A stretch of DNA of 64,000 nucleotides from Celerinatantimonas diazotrophica (lineage in GTDB: Bacteria > Pseudomonadota > Gammaproteobacteria > Enterobacterales > Celerinatantimonadaceae), in the NCBI RefSeq assembly GCF_004339545.1, contig NZ_SMGD01000018.1, forward strand, positions 112,675-176,674, in the 5' to 3' direction. Positions 18,892-27,743 of the stretch are shown here, in pieces. The notes under the pieces are model-generated. The model searched no databases. It was not told the DNA's origin and saw only the letters and a program-made list of their open reading frames with translations. A program made the position numbers and the translations under genes. Position 1 is the first letter of the stretch. Every line of letters starts with the position of its first letter.

Positions 18892-21699
18892 ATGCAAAAC
18901 AGCATGATGAAGGATTGGCTCGATTCTTCTCACTTATATGGGGCAAACATTGCCTACGTTGAAGATCTATATGAAATTTATCTTGAAGATCCTGAATCCA
19001 TTCCTGAAGACTGGGCAGAGGTGTTTAACGAGCTACCTCGACTTAAAAATGTCCCTCAAGAAATACCTCTTTCGCCTTTAAAAGAATATTTTAAGCACCT
19101 AGCCAAAGACAGTTCGCGGTTTAATTCTGCTGCTCGAGATCCGTTGACCGGATCGAAACAGGTTAAAGTGTTACAGCTGATTAATGCCTTTCGTTTTCGT
19201 GGCCATCAGCATGCCAACCTTGATCCATTGGAGCTTTGGAAGCAACCTCGAGTGCCAGACCTTGACCCTGCATTTCATAGTTTAGATGAGGCGGATTTTT
19301 CTCAGTCTTTTAATGTCGGTTCATACGCTATTGGTAAAGAGACCATGCAATTGGATGAGCTGTATCGCTCATTACAGAAGACTTATTGCGGATCTATCGG
19401 TGCTGAATACATGCACATTACCGATACCGAAGAAAAACGTTGGATTCAGGCGCATCTTGAATCGGTTGAGGGATGTGGAACATATACACAAGATGACAAA
19501 ACTCGTTTGTTGAAAAGCCTAACTGCGGCTGAAGGTTTGGAGAAATACCTAGGGGCCAAATTCCCAGGAGCAAAACGTTTTTCACTGGAGGGCGGGGATA
19601 GCTTAATTGTTTTGCTTAAAGAGATGGTACGCGCCAGTGGTTTAGGTGGTATTAAAGAAGTAGTTATCGGGATGGCTCATCGAGGCCGTTTGAATGTTCT
19701 GGTAAATGTATTAGGCAAAACTTCAGCTGAGTTATTTGATGAATTTGCTGGACGCCATGATGACACATGGGGAACCGGTGACGTGAAATATCATCAAGGA
19801 TTCAGTTCAGATTTTGCAACACCAGCGGGGAATGTTCATTTGTCGTTGGCATTTAACCCCTCTCATTTAGAGATTGTAAATCCTGTGGTGATGGGGTCTG
19901 TGCGGGCACGTCAAGATCGCCGTGGTGAACAGTGCTTACCTATCACTATCCACGGAGATGCAGCGATAGCTGGGCAAGGGGTTGTTCAAGAAACCTTTAA
20001 TATGTCACAAACTCGTGGTTATAGTGTCGGTGGTACGGTGCGGGTAGTTATCAATAATCAGATTGGTTTTACTACCTCTAATCCTCGAGATTCTCGCTCA
20101 ACTCAATATTGTACTGATATTGCTAAAATGGTTCAGGCTCCTATTTTCCACGTTAATGGAGATGACCCGCAGGCCGTCGCTTTTGTGGGGCAATTGGCGC
20201 TTGATTTTCGTAATACCTTTAAGCGCGATGTCGTGATTGAACTGATTTGTTATCGTCGTCATGGTCATAACGAAGCTGATGAACCAAATGCTACGCAGCC
20301 ATTGATGTATCAGAAAATTAAAAAACATCCAACGCCACGAAAAGTTTATGCAGACCAGTTGATTGGCGAGGGCAGTTTGACTGATTCTCAAGTCACTGCA
20401 TTGGTAAATGGCTATCGTGATCAATTGGATCGCGGTGAATGTGTGGTTGAAGAATGGCGGCCGATGACAGGGCATTCCGTGAACTGGAAGCTCTATCTAA
20501 ATCATTCGTGGAATATTGAATACGATACGCGAATGGACTTGGAGCATTTAAAAGAACTTGCTGCAAAAGTTGCTCATTATCCAAGTAACCACACACTGCA
20601 TCCACGAGTTCGCAAAGTATATGAAGATCGAGAACTCATGGCCCGCGGAGAAAAGCCCGCTGATTGGGGGTTTGCAGAAAATCTAGCTTATGCCACATTA
20701 CTCGATATGGGCGCCGGAATACGCTTGACTGGGCAGGATTCTGGTCGTGGCACGTTTTTCCATCGTCATGCGGTATTACATAGTCAAGATGATGGTTCTG
20801 TCTATATGCCGCTTAAGCATATTAGTGATAAGCAAGGTATGTTGTCATTGTATGATTCTGTGCTGTCAGAAGAGGCTGTTTTAGCATATGAATATGGCTA
20901 TTCAACGGCACAACCTGAGTTTTTAGTGTTATGGGAAGCTCAGTTTGGTGATTTTGCCAATGGCGCACAGGTCGTCATAGACCAATTTCTCTCTTCTGGA
21001 GAGCAGAAATGGGGAAGAATGTGTGGATTGGTGATGTTGCTTCCTCATGGCTATGAAGGGCAGGGACCAGAGCATTCTTCAGCCCGTTTAGAACGTTATT
21101 TGCAGTTGTGTGCTGAAGAAAATATGCAGGTTTGCGTCCCATCTACGCCTGCGCAGGTCTATCATATGTTACGTCGTCAGCATATTCGTAAAGTGCGTCG
21201 ACCACTGATTGTAATGTCCCCTAAATCGTTATTACGACATCCACTTGCTGTTTCGTCTCTGGAAGAACTAGCGCATGGCCGCTTCCATAATGTTCTTGGC
21301 GAAATTGATGACATCAATCCTAATGAGGTTGAACAAGTGGTCATGTGTTCAGGTAAAGTTTATTACGATTTACTTGATACCCGAAGAAAAGCACAGCAGA
21401 AAAATGTCGCCATTATTCGTATTGAGCAGTTATATCCATTCCCTTATGAAGAGATTCGAGAAGTCTTAGAGCCATTTCAACATGTAAAACATTTTGTCTG
21501 GTGTCAGGAAGAACCTCTGAATCAGGGGGCTTGGTATAGCAGCCAGCACCACTTCTTGGCGGCTATTCCTAAAGAGGCAAGTTTATCATACGCAGGTCGA
21601 CAGGCTTCTGCTTCACCTGCTGTAGGTTATATGTCATTGCATCTTGAGCAACAGCGCGAATTAGTCAATGATGCGCTGACAATTAAAACGAATGAATAG
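18892..21699 (+). CDS. sucA: 2-oxoglutarate dehydrogenase E1 component SucA
   Basis: Thiamine diphosphate-dependent decarboxylase of the 2-oxoglutarate dehydrogenase complex. The 935-residue protein has the N-terminal E2-binding segment (DWLDSSHLYGANIAYVEDLYE). The central TPP domain carries MAHRGRLNVL, HGDAAIAGQGVVQE and INNQIGFTT, and the C-terminal transketolase-type domain carries HGYEGQGPEHSSAR. Length matches E. coli (933). The ATG has AGGGAAAG upstream. The E3 gene lpd is not in this window, as is usual since E3 is shared with pyruvate dehydrogenase. Confidence 0.98.
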   Translation: MQNSMMKDWLDSSHLYGANIAYVEDLYEIYLEDPESIPEDWAEVFNELPRLKNVPQEIPLSPLKEYFKHLAKDSSRFNSAARDPLTGSKQVKVLQLINAFRFRGHQHANLDPLELWKQPRVPDLDPAFHSLDEADFSQSFNVGSYAIGKETMQLDELYRSLQKTYCGSIGAEYMHITDTEEKRWIQAHLESVEGCGTYTQDDKTRLLKSLTAAEGLEKYLGAKFPGAKRFSLEGGDSLIVLLKEMVRASGLGGIKEVVIGMAHRGRLNVLVNVLGKTSAELFDEFAGRHDDTWGTGDVKYHQGFSSDFATPAGNVHLSLAFNPSHLEIVNPVVMGSVRARQDRRGEQCLPITIHGDAAIAGQGVVQETFNMSQTRGYSVGGTVRVVINNQIGFTTSNPRDSRSTQYCTDIAKMVQAPIFHVNGDDPQAVAFVGQLALDFRNTFKRDVVIELICYRRHGHNEADEPNATQPLMYQKIKKHPTPRKVYADQLIGEGSLTDSQVTALVNGYRDQLDRGECVVEEWRPMTGHSVNWKLYLNHSWNIEYDTRMDLEHLKELAAKVAHYPSNHTLHPRVRKVYEDRELMARGEKPADWGFAENLAYATLLDMGAGIRLTGQDSGRGTFFHRHAVLHSQDDGSVYMPLKHISDKQGMLSLYDSVLSEEAVLAYEYGYSTAQPEFLVLWEAQFGDFANGAQVVIDQFLSSGEQKWGRMCGLVMLLPHGYEGQGPEHSSARLERYLQLCAEENMQVCVPSTPAQVYHMLRRQHIRKVRRPLIVMSPKSLLRHPLAVSSLEELAHGRFHNVLGEIDDINPNEVEQVVMCSGKVYYDLLDTRRKAQQKNVAIIRIEQLYPFPYEEIREVLEPFQHVKHFVWCQEEPLNQGAWYSSQHHFLAAIPKEASLSYAGRQASASPAVGYMSLHLEQQRELVNDALTIKTNE

Positions 21700-21714
21700 T
21701 ATAGGAATTATGGA

Positions 21715-22935
21715 ATGACCATCGAAATTAAGGTACCTGATCTTCCCGAATCGGTCGCTGATGCAACTATTGCAACCTGGAATAAACAGGTAGGCGATTC
21801 AGTTGAAAGAGACGAAGTCATTGTTGAGATTGAAACAGATAAAGTTGTCCTTGAAATCCCAGCTCTGGAAGCCGGTGTTTTAGAAGAAATTGTTGAAGAG
21901 GAAGGGGCAACTGTTCTGGCACAGCAGGTGATCGGTAAATTGCGAACCGATGTTGTTGTCGGTGAAGAAACGAAAGCCGTTGAGCCAGCTCCTGCTCAAG
22001 AGGAAGTTCCCGTTGAGTCAGATGAGCAAAATGCAACTGATGCTGATGCTGTGGGACCATCGATTCGTCGACTTTTGGCTGAACATTCCCTTGATGCCAG
22101 TCAGGTTAAAGGCTCTGGGAAAAATGGGCGCATCACTAAGGCTGATATCGAAGCTCATCTTAAAAATGCCTCACCAAAAGCAAAAGAAAGCCCCGCAACT
22201 AACAGCCCTCAGGTGGATGATGTGTTAGCTTCTAGCCGAAGCGAAAAGCGTGTCCCGATGACTCGATTACGCCGACGTGTAGCTGAACGCTTATTGGAAG
22301 CTAAAAATAACACGGCCATGTTAACGACGTTTAACGAAGTTAATATGAAGCCAATCATGGAACTGCGTAAAAAATATCGTGATGCTTTTGAAGAACGACA
22401 CGGTGTTCGTTTAGGGTTTATGTCTTTCTATGTCAAAGCTGTTGTTGAAGCGCTCAAACGTTTTCCTGACGTTAATGCTTCGCTCGATGGTGAAGATATT
22501 GTCTATCACAATTATTTTGATGTCAGTATTGCAGTATCGACCCCTCGGGGGTTAGTGACTCCAGTTTTGCGCGATTGTGATCGAATGGGGTCAGCTGATA
22601 TAGAGAAGAAAATTAAAGAATTAGCGATTAAAGGCCGGGATGGTAAGTTAACCGTTGATGAGATGATGGGAGGTAACTTCACCATTACTAATGGTGGTGT
22701 ATTCGGCTCTTTAATGTCGACTCCGATTATTAATCCGCCACAAAGCGCGATTTTAGGGATGCATAAAATTCAAGATCGCCCAATGGCAGTGGATGGTAAA
22801 GTCGAGATCTTACCTATGATGTATTTGGCTTTATCATATGACCATCGGCAAGTTGATGGCCGGGAGTCTGTGAGCTTTTTGGTTACGATTAAAGAGTTAT
22901 TAGAAGATCCTGCAAGATTACTTCTAGATGTATAA
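21715..22935 (+). CDS. sucB: Dihydrolipoyl succinyltransferase E2 component SucB
   Basis: E2 core of the 2-oxoglutarate dehydrogenase complex. The 406-residue protein has one lipoyl domain with the modified lysine in [10 protein letters not shown] (Lys43), a linker rich in E, A and P, and a peripheral-subunit-binding domain (about residues 108-145, [17 protein letters not shown]). The C-terminal acyltransferase domain ends with the catalytic [12 protein letters not shown]. Length equals the family norm (E. coli, 405). It lies 15 bases after sucA. Confidence 0.98.
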   Translation: MTIEIKVPDLPESVADATIATWNKQVGDSVERDEVIVEIETDKVVLEIPALEAGVLEEIVEEEGATVLAQQVIGKLRTDVVVGEETKAVEPAPAQEEVPVESDEQNATDADAVGPSIRRLLAEHSLDASQVKGSGKNGRITKADIEAHLKNASPKAKESPATNSPQVDDVLASSRSEKRVPMTRLRRRVAERLLEAKNNTAMLTTFNEVNMKPIMELRKKYRDAFEERHGVRLGFMSFYVKAVVEALKRFPDVNASLDGEDIVYHNYFDVSIAVSTPRGLVTPVLRDCDRMGSADIEKKIKELAIKGRDGKLTVDEMMGGNFTITNGGVFGSLMSTPIINPPQSAILGMHKIQDRPMAVDGKVEILPMMYLALSYDHRQVDGRESVSFLVTIKELLEDPARLLLDV

Positions 22936-23004
22936 CTATAGCCAGACAAGCATTCATATTCATATTAGTTAATTTAGAGATGCAAACAGAACGGAAAAAA
23001 CACC

Positions 23005-24174
23005 ATGAATCTTCACGAATATCAAGCAAAACAGCTGTTTCGCGAGTTTGGCCTGCCTGTTCCTGAAGGGTATGTTGCTGAAAACCCTCAGGATGCAGCT
23101 CGTAATGTTGACTCGTTAGGAGGCAGCAAATGGGTTGTAAAATGTCAGGTTCATGCTGGTGGACGAGGCAAAGCTGGTGGTGTAAAAGTCACTAGTAGTA
23201 AAGAAGAAATTCGACAGTTTGCTCAGAATTGGTTAGGTAAGAATTTAGTTACTTATCAAACCGATGAGAAAGGACAACCAGTTCATAAAATTTTAGTGGA
23301 GCAAGCTTCTGATATTGCTTCGGAGTTGTATTTAGGGGCGGTTGTCGATAGAGCAAGTCAGCGCATTGTATTTATGGCATCAACAGAAGGTGGTGTCGAG
23401 ATTGAAAAAGTAGCGAGTGAATCACCAGAGCTGATTCATACTGCGGCAATTGACCCATTAACGGGTCCTCAACCGTACCAAGCTCGTGAGTTGGCTTTTA
23501 AACTTAATTTAGCCGCTAATCAGCAAAAACAGTTCGTAAAACTGTTTATGGGGCTAGCGACGCTATTTCAACAATATGATCTGTCACTGATTGAAATTAA
23601 CCCGTTAATTATCACTCAGCAGGGCGATTTATTATGTTTGGATGGCAAAATTAATATTGATAATAATGCCCTTTATCGCCAGCCTAAACTGCGTGATATG
23701 CAAGATTTGACGCAAGAAGATGAACGTGAGGCGCGAGCCGAACAGTGGGAGCTAAACTATGTAGCTCTTGACGGTAATATTGGCTGTATGGTCAATGGTG
23801 CTGGGCTTGCTATGGGAACTATGGATATTATTAAAATCCATGGAGGAGAGCCAGCTAACTTCTTAGATGTCGGGGGCGGTGCAACGAAAGAGCGGGTTGT
23901 TGAGGCATTTAAAATCATTCTCTCTGACAGTAATGTGAAGGCTGTATTAGTCAATATTTTTGGGGGAATTGTTCGTTGCGATCTAATTGCTGAGGGAATC
24001 ATTGGTGCAGTTGCCGAAGTAGGTGTTCATGTTCCGGTTGTGGTTCGCTTAGAAGGCAATAATGCTGATGTCGGTGCTAAAAAACTAGCCGATTCGGGGC
24101 TTAATATTATTGCAGCAACGAGCTTAACTGAAGCTGCAAGTCAGGTGGTTAAAGCCGCAGGGGGACAGCAATGA
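23005..24174 (+). CDS. sucC: Succinyl-CoA synthetase beta subunit SucC
   Basis: Beta subunit of ADP-forming succinyl-CoA synthetase, 389 residues. It begins [20 protein letters not shown], has an ATP-grasp fold with [12 protein letters not shown] near residue 50, and ends with a CoA-ligase domain containing [10 protein letters not shown]. Length matches E. coli (388). A 69-base gap separates it from sucB; it overlaps sucD by 4 bases (ATGA). Confidence 0.98.
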   Translation: MNLHEYQAKQLFREFGLPVPEGYVAENPQDAARNVDSLGGSKWVVKCQVHAGGRGKAGGVKVTSSKEEIRQFAQNWLGKNLVTYQTDEKGQPVHKILVEQASDIASELYLGAVVDRASQRIVFMASTEGGVEIEKVASESPELIHTAAIDPLTGPQPYQARELAFKLNLAANQQKQFVKLFMGLATLFQQYDLSLIEINPLIITQQGDLLCLDGKINIDNNALYRQPKLRDMQDLTQEDEREARAEQWELNYVALDGNIGCMVNGAGLAMGTMDIIKIHGGEPANFLDVGGGATKERVVEAFKIILSDSNVKAVLVNIFGGIVRCDLIAEGIIGAVAEVGVHVPVVVRLEGNNADVGAKKLADSGLNIIAATSLTEAASQVVKAAGGQQ

Positions 24175-25043
24175 GTATTTTGGTTGATAAAAATACTAAA
24201 GTAATCTGCCAGGGCTTTACTGGTGGTCAGGGAACATTTCACTCTCAACAGGCGTTGGAATATGGGACGCAGTTAGTGGGAGGTGTTTCTCCTGGGAAAG
24301 GTGGAAGTGAACACTTAGGTTTACCTGTATTTAATACCGTCCGAGAAGCAGTAGATACAACTGGAGCAACCGCATCGGTTATTTATGTTCCTGCACCTTT
24401 TTGTAAAGATGCTATTTTAGAAGCGGTTGATGCAGGGATTAAGTTGATCGTTTGTATTACCGAAGGGATCCCAACACTTGATATGCTCGTTGTTAAACAA
24501 AAAATTGAGCAAGCTGGTGTTCAGATGATCGGGCCTAACTGTCCTGGGGTTATTACTCCTGGAGAGTGCAAAATTGGTATCATGCCGGGCCATATTCATC
24601 TTCCTGGTAAAGTGGGTATCGTATCACGCTCTGGAACTTTAACTTATGAAGCTGTAAAGCAAACGACTGATGAAGGTTTTGGTCAGTCTAGTTGTGTTGG
24701 TATTGGTGGCGACCCGATTCCAGGATCTAGTTTTATCGATATACTTGCATTATTCGAAGCTGATGATGCAACACAAGCGATCGTCATGATCGGTGAAATT
24801 GGTGGTTCTGCTGAAGAGGAAGCGGCTGCTTACATCAAAGCCAATGTTACTAAGCCAGTGGTCTCCTACATTGCTGGAGTAACCGCACCGGCTGGTAAGC
24901 GAATGGGGCATGCTGGTGCGATTATTGCTGGAGGTAAAGGAACTGCTGCTGAAAAATTCGCTGCACTTGAAGATGCGGGTGTTAAAACGGTCCGTAGTCT
25001 AGCCGATATAGGGAAGGCATTAAGGGAAGTTACACACTGGTAA
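24171..25043 (+). CDS. sucD: Succinyl-CoA synthetase alpha subunit SucD
   Basis: Alpha subunit, 290 residues, which binds CoA and carries the phosphohistidine intermediate. The N-terminal Rossmann fold has [13 protein letters not shown]. The catalytic histidine is in [18 protein letters not shown] near residue 247. [19 protein letters not shown] is also conserved. It is the last gene of the sdh-suc operon, followed by a strong bidirectional terminator. Confidence 0.98.
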   Translation: MSILVDKNTKVICQGFTGGQGTFHSQQALEYGTQLVGGVSPGKGGSEHLGLPVFNTVREAVDTTGATASVIYVPAPFCKDAILEAVDAGIKLIVCITEGIPTLDMLVVKQKIEQAGVQMIGPNCPGVITPGECKIGIMPGHIHLPGKVGIVSRSGTLTYEAVKQTTDEGFGQSSCVGIGGDPIPGSSFIDILALFEADDATQAIVMIGEIGGSAEEEAAAYIKANVTKPVVSYIAGVTAPAGKRMGHAGAIIAGGKGTAAEKFAALEDAGVKTVRSLADIGKALREVTHW

Positions 25044-25080
25044 TATGTTGCTTTTTTAAAATTAATATCGGTATAAAAGA

Positions 25081-25113
25081 AAAGTCCACATTATTTGATA
25101 ATGTGGACTTTTT
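25081..25113. terminator. Bidirectional terminator between sucD and the minus-strand genes
   Basis: A 14-bp perfect stem (AAAAGTCCACATTA and its complement) with a 5-base loop, A-run on one side and T-run on the other. It fits termination of the sdh-suc operon and of the convergent small gene. Confidence 0.85.
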
Positions 25114-25134
25114 AGTGGCTAAGATCGAATCGAA

Positions 25135-25326
25135 TTAATTATGAGTGGTCAACGCTTTTTCTAGCGACCAGTGAGCTTTTAAACGTTTCTGAACAATATT
25201 CGTTTCAATATCGTAAATTTCAGCAAGTTCACTGATAGTCACATAGGGTGCATCATTACAGATTATTGATAATGGCGCATTATTCTTGGGTTGGCTCTCC
25301 TCAGCTGAATTCGTAGACATACTCAT
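25135..25326 (-). CDS. Small protein with helix-turn-helix-like motif
   Basis: A 63-residue soluble protein of unknown function. The first ~25 residues are polar. Residues ~32-60 (VTISELAEIYDIETNIVQKRL, then WSLEKAL) look like the compact DNA-binding helices seen as repeats in HNH endonucleases and phage repressor-like proteins (a family recalled, not searched). The frame opens earlier, but the ATG at 25326 has GAGG nine bases upstream. It is convergent with sucD and downstream of a ybaM homologue. Whether it binds DNA is inference. Confidence 0.55.
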   Translation of the reverse strand: MSMSTNSAEESQPKNNAPLSIICNDAPYVTISELAEIYDIETNIVQKRLKAHWSLEKALTTHN

Positions 25327-25418
25327 TAATTCTGACCTCATTTTGATATTAGCTAAAAGATATACAGGTACACCAAAGCACCACCTTTTTCCTAGTGGAG
25401 AAAACAAATAGGTGTTAT

Positions 25419-25583
25419 TTAACTTTGGTTGATTTTTGTTCGATTTGCAAGTTTCTTCTGATAGTCGGTCTTAACGATTTCTAACGCTTTTAAGACTACC
25501 TCATCTTCGACCTGATTTTCTTCTAACAACTGGATCAAATCGACTGCCAGTTTGATTTCTGGAGGAGCGTTATCGAGAGACAT
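25419..25583 (-). CDS. ybaM: YbaM-like protein (DUF2496)
   Basis: A 54-residue protein. It starts [20 protein letters not shown] and continues [17 protein letters not shown] with a basic tail. This closely resembles E. coli YbaM (53 residues), which begins MSLENAPDEVKLAVDLI and has the same ALEIVKRDYEKKL-like end; the function is unknown. In E. coli ybaM is next to priC. Here the DUF2057 gene lies between ybaM and priC on the same strand, so the neighbourhood is partly kept. It is easily missed because of its length. GGAG-like ribosome-binding sequence is not evident. Confidence 0.85.
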   Translation of the reverse strand: MSLDNAPPEIKLAVDLIQLLEENQVEDEVVLKALEIVKTDYQKKLANRTKINQS

Positions 25584-25679
25584 AAAATCCGCACTATTGA
25601 AACCTACCGGTTAATTATAACACAATTAAACGGTAGGTTGCAGTTGAGCTAACTCAAACAAATACTAGATGTATGCTGA

Positions 25680-26396
25680 TTACTGTAATAACCAGACTTG
25701 GAATGCTTTACGTTGGGCTTTACTTGCTTTGTTATACCAGAACTTAAGCATATTAAACGGCTCATTTTTGGCCTCAGCCGGTTTATGTGAGTGGTCAATC
25801 ATCCAGATACGAATATCTTTGCGGGTCTGAACATCCGATTTGTTGTACCAGAATTTCATCATAGTAAATTCATTCGAGTCTGCTATCTCTTTCGGCGCTG
25901 GTGCTGGAGCATCATAACCGTCAGTAGTGTCTCCTTCGAAACGGCGAATCTCTTGAACATAATTACGAGTCGGCTGGAACCCTGGTTTTAACGGCAGCAT
26001 CTGTTGATGATAATTTGCTTTTTTGCCATCGGCTGTGACAATCGTAAAATCAGGTTTATCAGCGAATTTTTTAGCTTTACGTTGGAAATAAAAATGTGGT
26101 GCTTTAAGTGTTAAAACAGCATCTTTACTCACCTTGGTTTCGATAATGATGGGTTGAGATTGGAAATTATTGCTGTCTTTGCCATGGCGAATCGTTTGAT
26201 TATAACGCACAACAAATTGGTGGTGACCCGCTTTGACATTAACTTTAAAATCACCGCCAAAATTATTTGCAGGTTGTAAATCAACATACATAATTTGAAA
26301 AGATGTTGGGACTTCAAATGTGGCAGCAACTGCGGGTATGGCAACACTTCCCAATATAATGGAACTGAATAAAATTGCTTTGTGATTAAAGCGCAT
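25680..26396 (-). CDS. DUF2057 family exported protein (YccT/CsgI-like)
   Basis: A 238-residue exported protein. The N-terminus has a signal peptide ending near AIPAVAA (about residue 24). The DUF2057 domain follows with PTSFQIMYVDLQPANN, then a positively charged sheet-rich body. Near the C-terminus two ~23-residue segments repeat: MMKFWYNKSDVQTRKDIRIW and MLKFWYNKASKAQRKAFQVW. The E. coli relative YccT (CsgI) is periplasmic and lowers curli production; whether this protein does so is unknown. The ATG has AGGAG upstream. It is 13 bases after priC on the same strand. Confidence 0.8.
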   Translation of the reverse strand: MRFNHKAILFSSIILGSVAIPAVAATFEVPTSFQIMYVDLQPANNFGGDFKVNVKAGHHQFVVRYNQTIRHGKDSNNFQSQPIIIETKVSKDAVLTLKAPHFYFQRKAKKFADKPDFTIVTADGKKANYHQQMLPLKPGFQPTRNYVQEIRRFEGDTTDGYDAPAPAPKEIADSNEFTMMKFWYNKSDVQTRKDIRIWMIDHSHKPAEAKNEPFNMLKFWYNKASKAQRKAFQVWLLQ

Positions 26397-26409
26397 ACAT
26401 AACTCCTAA

Positions 26410-27003
26410 CTAGCGCGATTGTTTTTGATTAATAAGTTGTTCTAGTTGCCAGGTCGTGCGTTGGCACCGTCCGTAGCGTGTTTTTAGATCAAGAATGCTT
26501 GTTTGCAATACAGCACTTTGCTCGATACTGGTTGACCGATTTAATTGTAGAATTTTCACATCGATTTCTTCTTTTAAACGGTGCTCAAATATATGCTGCT
26601 GTTCTAATTTAGCATAAAGCTGCGTTAAATTGCCCGAATCCACTACCTTTTTTACTTTCGAGCGCCAAACATCCACTTTGGCTTTTGTTCTTGTTTGCTG
26701 ATGGGATAGTCGGTTTATCACCCCTTGAAGCATGATAAATTTACCACATAATCGGTCACAATAAAGTTGCAACAAGTCGGTATCCGCTGTTTTTTGACTC
26801 AGACGCTGTAATCGACTGAGATCATCAAAGAGTTCATCCGCATAATCGCAGAATAGATCTGAAAGACAGTGAAAGCGCTCATCTTTGCGAGCTAGAACCT
26901 GATAAGCACGTCTGCCTTGTTGATCAGCAAGCTTGGCTTGCTCGCGTAAGATGGTTAGTTGCCTTTCTAGCTTTGAGATTTGTTCTAAAACCAAGCTTGC
27001 CAT
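26410..27003 (-). CDS. priC: Primosomal replication protein N'' (PriC)
   Basis: PriC helps reload DnaB at stalled forks independently of PriA. The 197-residue protein is strongly helical and basic. Its C-terminal third (FEHRLKEEI..., then YGRCQRTTWQLEQLINQ) matches E. coli PriC (FERRLREM..., RLARCRHALEKIENRL) residue by residue; the N-terminal half is diverged. The frame runs further upstream, but the ATG at 27003 has AGGGA seven bases ahead and lies just inside the permease gene end (19-base overlap). The neighbouring ybaM supports the assignment. Confidence 0.8.
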   Translation of the reverse strand: MASLVLEQISKLERQLTILREQAKLADQQGRRAYQVLARKDERFHCLSDLFCDYADELFDDLSRLQRLSQKTADTDLLQLYCDRLCGKFIMLQGVINRLSHQQTRTKAKVDVWRSKVKKVVDSGNLTQLYAKLEQQHIFEHRLKEEIDVKILQLNRSTSIEQSAVLQTSILDLKTRYGRCQRTTWQLEQLINQKQSR

Positions 27004-27743
27004 GCTAATTTCCCTGCTAAGATAATGACAATAACAACAAATACCGGACGAATAAAATTTTCGCCAAAGCGGATCGCTGAGTGGGCACCAACCCATGCCC
27101 CTATCATCATACTACAACCGAGCATGATCCCAATTGACCAATTTACATGGCCGAGATAAACAAATGTCAGCAGCGAAACAAAGTTGCTGGTGAAATTCAT
27201 TGCCTTGGCAATTGCGGCACACAATAACATGCGAAAGCGATACAGCGCCAGAGAAGAAACTAACCAAAAGGCGCCAATGCCAGGGCCTGCAAATCCATCA
27301 TAAAACCCTAGAGAGAGACCTTGTAGCCATTGTTTAGGATGAAAATGCGAGGGCAATTGTATTTGTGGCTTATGTCGCTGACGGTGTTGCCATATTGTAT
27401 AGATTGCGCTTGTTATAATGATCACGGGTAGAAACTTTTCTAACCAGTAACGACTGACTAAATTAACAATGAAGACACCGCTGATAGCGCCAATAGTGGT
27501 CGCTAAAAAGCAGCGCCACCAAAGTTTGGGGCGAAATAATTGTTGTCGATAAAACGTAATGGTTGCGGTGCTTGATGCAAAACTCGCTGCCAGTTTATTT
27601 GTTCCTAATGCCAGATGGGGCGGAAGTCCAAGGCCTAATAAGGCTGGAATCGTTAATAGACCTCCACCACCGGCGATGGCATCGATAAACCCAGCCGTCA
27701 GGCCTGTGGCAACGATGAAAAATAAATTAATTGAATCAATCAT
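26985..27743 (-). CDS. TauE/SafE family membrane permease (YfcA-like)
   Basis: A 252-residue integral membrane protein with about eight hydrophobic helices in two repeats. The N-terminal repeat has the typical AGFIDAIAGGGGLLTIPALL, and the second has GFYDGFAGPGIGAFW. The family exports sulfite, sulfoacetate and related organic anions; the substrate here cannot be told. Its ATG lies inside the end of dinG (8-base overlap) and lacks a good ribosome-binding site, so it is probably coupled to dinG. Confidence 0.85.
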   Translation of the reverse strand: MIDSINLFFIVATGLTAGFIDAIAGGGGLLTIPALLGLGLPPHLALGTNKLAASFASSTATITFYRQQLFRPKLWWRCFLATTIGAISGVFIVNLVSRYWLEKFLPVIIITSAIYTIWQHRQRHKPQIQLPSHFHPKQWLQGLSLGFYDGFAGPGIGAFWLVSSLALYRFRMLLCAAIAKAMNFTSNFVSLLTFVYLGHVNWSIGIMLGCSMMIGAWVGAHSAIRFGENFIRPVFVVIVIILAGKLAWQAWF

